Assembly: GCA_964244115.1 (NCBI GenBank) | Contig: CAXTHM010000097.1 | Span: 1-11,820, forward strand | Source: CADCWK01 sp964244115 | Lineage (GTDB): Bacteria > Chloroflexota > Chloroflexia > Thermomicrobiales > UBA6265 | Direction of reading: 5' to 3' | Length of the DNA stretch: 11,820 nt | Shown: positions 7,658 to 11,820 of the stretch, in pieces | Numbering within the stretch: position 1 is the stretch's first letter | How the letters are laid out: each line of letters begins with the position of its first letter | Position numbers and translations under genes: made by a program | The notes under the pieces: model-generated | The model's input: only the letters and a program-made list of their open reading frames with translations | What the model was told of the DNA's origin: nothing | Database searches by the model: none

Positions 7658-8485
7658 ATGAACCGACTGACTGGCGGCAAGGTCCTGTTCCATCTCGTCC
7701 TGCTGATCGGCGTCGTCGCCTCGATCTTCCCGTTCTACTGGCTGGTCGTGATGGCGACCGGGACGACATCCGACATCTACGCCTACCCACCGAACCTGTG
7801 GCCGGGCACGCACCTGTTCGACAACATCCGCACCGTCCGCGACAACGTCGACCTGCCGAGCGCGTTCTTCAACACGATCATCGTCTCGGTGGCGACGACC
7901 GCGCTGACGCTGTTCTTCGCGTCCCTGGCCGGCTTCACCTTCGCCAAGTTCTCGTTCCCCGGCCGGAACGTCCTGTTCGTGGTGCTGCTGCTGACGATGG
8001 CCCTGCCGTCGCAGCTCGGCACCGTCCCGAGCTTCGTGATCATGTCGCGGCTGGAGTGGGTCGGGACGCTGCAGGCGCTGATCGTGCCGGGGGTCGCCGG
8101 GGCGTTCGGCATCTTCTGGATGCGGCAGTTCTCGCTCGGCTCGATCCCGAACGACCTCGTCGATGCCGGCCGGGTCGATGGCTGCAACTACTGGCAGCTC
8201 TACACCAATGTCGCGCTGCCGCTGCTCCGGCCGGCGTTGGCCTTTCTCGGCATCTTCACCTTCATCACGACCTGGAACGACTACTTCTGGCCGCTGATCG
8301 TGCTGGTCAACCCGGAGGTGATGACGCTCCAGGTCGCGCTGTCGCAGCTCAACGGCGTCTACGCCACCGACTACGCCGCCGTCATGGCCGGGACGCTGAT
8401 CTCGACCGTCCCGCTGATCATCATCTTCGTCATCGGCAGTCGCCACTTCATCGGCAACATCGCCGCCGGCGCCCTCAAGGGGTAG
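7658..8485 (+). CDS. ABC sugar transporter permease, MalG/LacG-like
   Basis: 275-aa second inner-membrane channel subunit. Hydrophobic segments begin at residues 9-33 (VLLIGVVASIFPFYWLVV) and recur near 72-96, 104-128, 137-157, 192-217 and 243-262. The EAA loop is at about 168-190: DAGRVDG, then VALPLLRP. The family-typical TFITTWNDYFWPLIVL (201-216) follows. GGAGG (7646-7650) lies 7 nt before the ATG. No ATPase gene follows, so the importer presumably uses a shared MsiK-like ATPase encoded elsewhere. The last 35 codons plus stop (8378-8485) are duplicated at 9610-9717, and a toxin-antitoxin unit lies between, so this 3' end may be an insertion site that was rebuilt by an incoming element. 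Confidence 0.95.
   Translation: MNRLTGGKVLFHLVLLIGVVASIFPFYWLVVMATGTTSDIYAYPPNLWPGTHLFDNIRTVRDNVDLPSAFFNTIIVSVATTALTLFFASLAGFTFAKFSFPGRNVLFVVLLLTMALPSQLGTVPSFVIMSRLEWVGTLQALIVPGVAGAFGIFWMRQFSLGSIPNDLVDAGRVDGCNYWQLYTNVALPLLRPALAFLGIFTFITTWNDYFWPLIVLVNPEVMTLQVALSQLNGVYATDYAAVMAGTLISTVPLIIIFVIGSRHFIGNIAAGALKG
8378..8485 (+). repeat. 108-bp direct repeat, copy A (3' end of the permease gene)
   Basis: Residues 241-275 and the stop codon of the permease. Matches copy B (9610-9717) at 106 of 108 positions by eye, with no gaps. The differences are G8413/A9645 and T8440/C9672, both at third codon positions and both synonymous (Pro, Ser). Homology stops right after the TAG. Confidence 0.95.
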
Positions 8486-8515
8486 TTCCCGAACCGTCGG
8501 AAACCCATGCCCTCA

Positions 8516-8558
8516 ACACGTCACCGGGCCACACGACGCAGTGTGCCCGGTGACGTGT
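8516..8558. terminator. Hairpin terminator between the converging permease and toxin genes
   Basis: ACACGTCACCGGGC-CACAC (8516-8534) pairs with GTGTGCCCGGTGACGTGT (8541-8558), an 18-bp stem with one bulged C and a 6-nt loop. It lies between converging stop codons and so could serve both strands. No T-tract follows on either side. Confidence 0.65.
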
Positions 8559-8580
8559 GATGAGCTTCTCTGACCCTGGA

Positions 8581-9108
8581 TCAGTCGACGCCGGGCAACG
8601 CGTCTCGCAGCGTGGCGACCGGAAGCCAGAGCCTTCCCGGATTATCGGCAAGGTCGACGAATCCGAATCCCCGATACCAGTCCCCGTTCCGGTCATTCAA
8701 CGGGTCGATGACCATGCCGGCGACACCCATGTGCATGGCGGCCTGCAGGACCTGCCGGATCGCGTCGACGAACACCTCCCGGCCCAACCCGCGTCCGGCA
8801 TAGCGACGGTCGACGCCAAGCTGGCCCAGCAGCGCGACACTGATCCGACTCGGCAGTGAGTGATCGGGTGGGTCCGGAAGATCGGCCCGGACGAGGCTGT
8901 CGGCAGACAGCGCGTAGAACGCGACGACCCGTTGCTCATCACAGATGACATGCGTGCGAGCGTAACCGAACTCGTCGTTTACCCGGGCCCGCCGTTTGAG
9001 CCAGTAGTCGATCGCGTTCTCGCCGCATCGAAACCGGGCGACGTCATGCCCAGGCTGGAGTGGAAGGGGGCCGATCAGACCATCTGCTCGTGCGGGCGAA
9101 GGACTCAT
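8581..9108 (-). CDS. GNAT acetyltransferase toxin, TacT-like, of a type II toxin-antitoxin pair
   Basis: 175 aa. TacT-family toxins acetylate the amino acid on charged tRNA and so stop translation. Seen here: the family-typical opening F(R)CGENAIDYWLKRRA (26-41), ISVALLGQLGVDRRYAGRGLG (89-109) with the acetyl-CoA-binding R-x-x-G-x-G/A loop, LQAAMHMGV (121-129), and WYRGFGF (144-150) with the probable catalytic Tyr145. The length is usual for the family (about 160-175). No Shine-Dalgarno of its own is evident: the start overlaps the antitoxin stop as ATGA (9105-9108), pointing to translational coupling. The reading frame appears intact and no key residue is missing, so it is probably active unless neutralised. 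It converges on the permease gene and ends at the hairpin 8516-8558. Confidence 0.87.
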   Translation of the reverse strand: MSPSPARADGLIGPLPLQPGHDVARFRCGENAIDYWLKRRARVNDEFGYARTHVICDEQRVVAFYALSADSLVRADLPDPPDHSLPSRISVALLGQLGVDRRYAGRGLGREVFVDAIRQVLQAAMHMGVAGMVIDPLNDRNGDWYRGFGFVDLADNPGRLWLPVATLRDALPGVD

Positions 9109-9482
9109 TCGCCGGAGGAAAGCAGGGTGCGAAGTCGGTGATTAGCCGATGGTGGCTGTTCCAGCATCGCCATGACCCGCCGAAACCCCGGTTCACTCAG
9201 CGGTCGCAGTGCGGTCGGTGCCATCCCATCGACGGCCTCGCTGACGGTCCGCTGGACCGCTTCGGCGACGATGTCCTCCGGACGCCGCCCGTCACGCCGG
9301 GCAATCGCGTAGACGAATCTGGTCTGCTCCGGCCCGACACGCAACATCGGTCCGAAGTCGACGCGGCGGGCGATCGGCTTCCGATGGCGAACATGGACAC
9401 TGATCCTGATCCCCCGACCGACGGAGCGTCTAATCGCCGAGTGACGCTCGTCGACCAACCGACGACGATCTGACGCAACCAT
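9105..9482 (-). CDS. Antitoxin, TacA/DUF1778-like (ribbon-helix-helix) with an N-terminal extension
   Basis: 125 aa, first gene of the pair; it should bind the promoter and neutralise the acetyltransferase toxin. The core resembles DUF1778: MLRVGPEQTRFVYAIARRDG (46-65) as the strand-helix part, EDIVAEAVQRTVSEA as the second helix, and the C-terminal toxin-binding end LSEPGFRRVMAMLEQPP...NHRLRTLL (about 94-121). The match is weaker than for the toxin, and pairing supports the call. DUF1778 proteins are usually about 90-100 aa; here about 45 extra, Arg-rich residues precede the core. The start at 9482 is favoured by an excellent GAGGAGG 6 nt upstream. A start at Met46 (9347) would give a short canonical form but has no clear ribosome site. 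The stop overlaps the toxin start by 4 nt. Confidence 0.72.
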   Translation of the reverse strand: MVASDRRRLVDERHSAIRRSVGRGIRISVHVRHRKPIARRVDFGPMLRVGPEQTRFVYAIARRDGRRPEDIVAEAVQRTVSEAVDGMAPTALRPLSEPGFRRVMAMLEQPPSANHRLRTLLSSGE

Positions 9483-9488
9483 CTCGAC

Positions 9489-9593
9489 CCTCCTCTCCCG
9501 TCATTCGATCCCGCGCGGGCCAACAGCGTACGCGTAGCGGTGCTTCATCATGTCAGCGGTGACAACGATACTGCCACACGAGGGGGCAGACAA
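9489..9593 (-). promoter_or_regulatory. Candidate promoter, operator and Shine-Dalgarno of the toxin-antitoxin operon
   Basis: On the minus strand TTGTCT (9588-9593) and TATCGT (9565-9570) are separated by 17 bp, a credible -35/-10 pair. The leader then contains palindromes GCGTACGC (9526-9533) and CCCGCGCGGG (9510-9519), candidate sites for autoregulation by the antitoxin, and the strong GAGGAGG Shine-Dalgarno next to 9489. Autoregulation is known for such pairs; the exact operator here is inference. Confidence 0.5.
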
Positions 9594-9609
9594 AACAGTG
9601 GAGGATCGG

Positions 9610-9717
9610 GCCGTCATGGCCGGGACGCTGATCTCGACCGTCCCACTGATCATCATCTTCGTCATCGGCAGCCGCCACTTCATCGGCAACATCGCCGCCG
9701 GCGCCCTCAAGGGGTAG
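9610..9717 (+). pseudogene. 108-bp direct repeat, copy B: displaced 3' end of the permease gene
   Basis: Encodes the same 35 C-terminal residues (AVMAGTLISTV...GALKG) and stop as copy A at 8378-8485, with two synonymous differences. The rest of the permease is absent. It begins 16 nt beyond the antitoxin -35 box. In frame, an ATG at 9550 opens a 55-codon chimeric reading frame (19 novel residues from MSAVTTILPHEG, then the permease tail with one membrane segment), but no good ribosome site precedes it, so it is best read as a leftover of an insertion at the 3' end of the permease gene. Confidence 0.85.
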
Positions 9718-9860
9718 ACCCGGGATACGGGTGAATCGCCGAAGATCGCAGACTGTGTCGCCAAACAATCCCTCCCCACGGCGGAGGAGCGGGGGGTTGG
9801 GCTCCAGCGCGGGCCGTTGGGATCGACGTATGCTTGACCCGGATTCCGTATGATCGTCCA

Positions 9861-9927
9861 ATCCGATCTTGCCATCGGATAGACCGAACGCCCACCGCAG
9901 ATCGTCTCTGCGGTGGGCGTTCGGTCT
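9861..9927 (-). terminator. Two abutting terminator-like hairpins downstream of the DsbA-like gene
   Basis: A perfect 20-bp stem (9881-9900 with 9908-9927, 7-nt loop) is directly followed on its left by a perfect 7-bp stem, ATCCGAT/ATCGGAT (9861-9867 with 9874-9880, 6-nt loop). They lie 37 nt beyond the stop codon of the gene at 9965-10612. There is no T-tract. The long stem is symmetrical and could act on both strands. Confidence 0.7.
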
Positions 9928-9964
9928 GTTCGCGATCTGGTCGACGGTGGCTGGTCGTTGCCGC

Positions 9965-10612
9965 CTAACTGAAGTCGGGGCGGGCGTCACGGGTCCGCTT
10001 GAGCTCGTAGAAGCCGGGCGTCCGGGCGACGGCGAGGACGCCGTCCCAGAGCTTGCCGGCCGCCTCGCCCTTCGGCGCCGGCGTCACGATCGGGCCGAAG
10101 AAGGCCGTCTCGGCGACCGCGATCACCGGCGTGCCGACCTCCTGCCCGACCCGGTTGATCCCGTCGGCGTGGGAGGCGCGGAGCTGCTCGTCGTAGGTGT
10201 CGGTATCGCCGTACTGGATCAGATCGGCCGGCAGCCCGACATCGGCCAGGCCACCCTCGACCGCCTCACGGAAGTTCTTCTGGTTGCCGAGGTGGATCCG
10301 GGTCCCGATCGCGGTGTAGAGGGGGCCGATCACCTCCGGGCCGTGCAGGACGGCGGCGGCGGTGACGACGCGGGCCGGCAGCCAGGCCTTCTCCATCAGT
10401 GCCTGGTAGCCCTTGGCCAGTTCGCGGCCCTCGTTCAGGACGGACAGGCTCATGGCGTGCCAGCGGATCTCGATGTCTCGGACCTTCTCCACCTCCAGCA
10501 CCCAGCGGGAGGTCATCCAGGCCCACGGGCAACTGACGTCGAACCAGAAGTCGACGGGCTCGCGGGGGGTAGCGGTGGTCGAAGCACTCGTGGTCGCGGT
10601 GTCGGTCGTCAT
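9965..10612 (-). CDS. DsbA-fold thiol oxidoreductase, Rv2466c (mycothiol-dependent nitroreductase)-like
   Basis: 215-aa probable cytoplasmic thioredoxin-fold protein. It closely recalls Rv2466c of Mycobacterium tuberculosis (about 207 aa), a mycothiol-dependent oxidoreductase that reduces nitro compounds. Seen: VDFWFDVSCPWAWMTSRWVL near the N-terminus, then MSLSVLNEGREL, GPLYTAIGTRIH, the cis-Pro region VGTPVIAV, FFGPIVTP and TPGFYELKRTR. After a Thr/Ser/Ala-rich start (about 17 residues), the active site reads Cys-Pro-Trp-Ala, so the second Cys of the CPWC described for Rv2466c is missing and chemistry would be monothiol. No signal peptide is seen. The start at 10612 has GGGAGAG (10617-10623) about 4 nt upstream; a longer frame to 10759 exists without such support. 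Physiological substrate unknown; the low-molecular-weight thiol depends on the host. Confidence 0.88.
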   Translation of the reverse strand: MTTDTATTSASTTATPREPVDFWFDVSCPWAWMTSRWVLEVEKVRDIEIRWHAMSLSVLNEGRELAKGYQALMEKAWLPARVVTAAAVLHGPEVIGPLYTAIGTRIHLGNQKNFREAVEGGLADVGLPADLIQYGDTDTYDEQLRASHADGINRVGQEVGTPVIAVAETAFFGPIVTPAPKGEAAGKLWDGVLAVARTPGFYELKRTRDARPDFS

Positions 10613-11307
10613 GCGTCTCTCCCATTCGATGAGGCAGCGTCGGTTCTGCATCCCGAGATCAAGATAGCGCACATTCATTACCCCGGATCGACCCGCGTTC
10701 ATCCGCACATGGCGTCGGCGCCGGAGAGCCCTTCTGATCGGACCACACGTTCGCTCCACGCGAAAACGGCTCCCCTAACCGACCGCCGCCCGCACCATCC
10801 CATCGGCGCGGTCATGGCGTCACCTCGTCGGTCTAGGGGCGTCGCGCTGGGAGCAGCGGGGACGTATCGGTCGGACGACATGCCGACCTGGCCGACTCGA
10901 CGGATGCGGGCATGCTCCGGCGCGCCTTACCGTCACGATCCGGGTCCCGATCGTCGGGTACGTGACGAGCCGCTCATCAGGAAGATGCGTCATCGAGAGG
11001 GCGGAGGGCGTCAGACGGGTAGCTCAACCGGAGGGTGCGGGCGAGGCAACCGAGCGCCCGAGCGGTTTGGGCCACCCCGCTTCAACGCTGGGGACGGGGC
11101 CTGCGCGGTCCCGACAACCGCCAAACCACCCAGCCGGATCGCGTGGGTCTCACCACATCCTGATCAGGGCATCGGTGCAGGGAGCGGACATGACGCCACC
11201 ATTGCATCACCGCTCCGTCACAGCGTCGTCGAATGCGGCTGATACACTCGCGGACAACGCCCCCACCGATTCCCGGCGATCCCTGAGCGAGAGGACCCGA
11301 CCCGACC
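10613..11307. other. 695-bp intergenic region between divergent genes
   Basis: No convincing gene. It must carry the promoters of the DsbA-like gene (minus) and the ABC ATPase gene (plus). TACACT (11244-11249) is a weak -10 candidate for the latter and TATCTT on the minus strand (10661-10666) for the former; no good -35 was found for either. Open frames here look like chance products of GC-rich DNA. Confidence 0.45.
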
Positions 11308-11820
11308 ATGGCCAGCGCCCCGATCACGGCCCCCGCCCCGACCGCGGCCTCCACCGACGGCCGAACCGCTCAGGCGGGCGCGCCGGTCATCACCGTGAGC
11401 GGGCTGCGCAAGACGCACGGCAAGGTGATCTCGCTGCAAGGGCTGACGGCGGAGGTCCCGGCCGGGGCGATCGGGCTGCTCGGCGCCAACGGGGCTGGCA
11501 AGACGACGCTGATCCGGCTGCTGCTCGGCCTCTCCGCCCCCTCCGCCGGCAGCGCCCGGGTCCTCGGGCTCGATTCGCGGAAGGACGCGATCCGGGTCCG
11601 GCAGCAGGTCGGCTACATGCCGGAGTCCGACTGCCTGCCGCCGGGCTCGACCGCCGCCGACTTCGTCGCCCACATGGCCGAGATGAGCGGCCTGCCCTCC
11701 CGCGCCGCCCGGCAGCGTGCCGCCGACGTGCTCTATCAGGTCGGGCTGGATGAGGAGCGCTATCGGCTGATCCGCGGCTTCTCGACCGGCATGAAGCAGC
11801 GGGTCAAGATCGCCCAGGCC
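11308..11820 (+). CDS. ABC exporter ATP-binding subunit, ABC-2/CcmA (DrrA-like) type, cut by the window edge
   Basis: The first 171 codons only; the gene continues past the window. It energises an exporter whose membrane subunit is probably encoded just downstream. After an Ala/Pro/Thr-rich tail (1-27) the domain begins ITVSGLRKTHGK. Walker A is GANGAGKTT (59-67), the Q-loop region is VGYMPESD (101-108, with Glu in place of Gln, common in this subfamily), and the signature region FSTGMKQR (158-165) is present. Walker B lies beyond the edge. The start at 11308 has GAGAGGA about 12 nt upstream, a little far; no better start is evident. The substrate cannot be told from this part. The frame is plus strand with GC-rich codons like its neighbours. 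Confidence 0.9.
   Translation, partial: MASAPITAPAPTAASTDGRTAQAGAPVITVSGLRKTHGKVISLQGLTAEVPAGAIGLLGANGAGKTTLIRLLLGLSAPSAGSARVLGLDSRKDAIRVRQQVGYMPESDCLPPGSTAADFVAHMAEMSGLPSRAARQRAADVLYQVGLDEERYRLIRGFSTGMKQRVKIAQA

Noticed and set aside
8486..9609. Insertion sequence or transposon carrying the toxin-antitoxin genes
   Set aside because: No transposase and no terminal inverted repeats; 108-bp direct repeats are far too long for a transposition target duplication.
11020..11040. GGGTAGCTCAACCGG resembling the D-arm of a tRNA
   Set aside because: No acceptor, anticodon or T-arm pairing could be found around it.
9869..11242. 457-codon plus-strand frame opposite the DsbA-like gene
   Set aside because: Shadow of the real minus-strand gene; its extension into the intergenic region has no start signal or family features.

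Overview
The window is high-GC bacterial DNA, dominated by GC-ending codons, with single- and dual-gene transcription units. A CUT1-type sugar importer without its own ATPase, a GH2 beta-galactosidase with a Thr/Ala/Pro-rich N-terminus and an Rv2466c-like DsbA-fold protein fit a high-GC actinomycete or a Thermomicrobia-like member of Chloroflexota. The sequence alone does not decide between them.

Layout. Positions 136-3297 (minus) encode a LacZ-type beta-galactosidase. About 2 kb of sequence with a less GC-rich look follows (3298-5308). It holds one small membrane-protein gene (3793-4434, plus) of atypical codon use that contains two strong inverted repeats, and then a long leader with several hairpins. 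Positions 5309-8485 (plus) are a lipoprotein solute-binding protein and two MalF/MalG-like permeases. With lacZ pointing the other way, this reads as a divergent uptake-and-hydrolysis locus for a galactoside: the importer brings the sugar in, the beta-galactosidase cleaves it, and a shared ATPase encoded elsewhere presumably powers transport.

Positions 8486-9609 (minus) hold a compact toxin-antitoxin unit: candidate promoter, TacA/DUF1778-like antitoxin, TacT-like GNAT toxin overlapping it by 4 nt, and a hairpin terminator. This unit lies between two near-identical 108-bp direct repeats. One repeat is the 3' end of the second permease gene (8378-8485). The other is a displaced copy (9610-9717) that starts 16 nt beyond the antitoxin -35 box and ends exactly on the stop codon. 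The arrangement looks like an insertion that used the 3' end of the permease gene as its target and restored that gene. It is the most interesting feature of the window. No recombinase gene is present inside.

Positions 9861-9927 carry two abutting hairpins that probably terminate the next minus-strand gene, an Rv2466c/DsbA-like thiol oxidoreductase (9965-10612) with a CPWA instead of a CPWC active site. After about 700 bp without a convincing gene, the window ends inside an ABC exporter ATPase gene (11308 to the edge).
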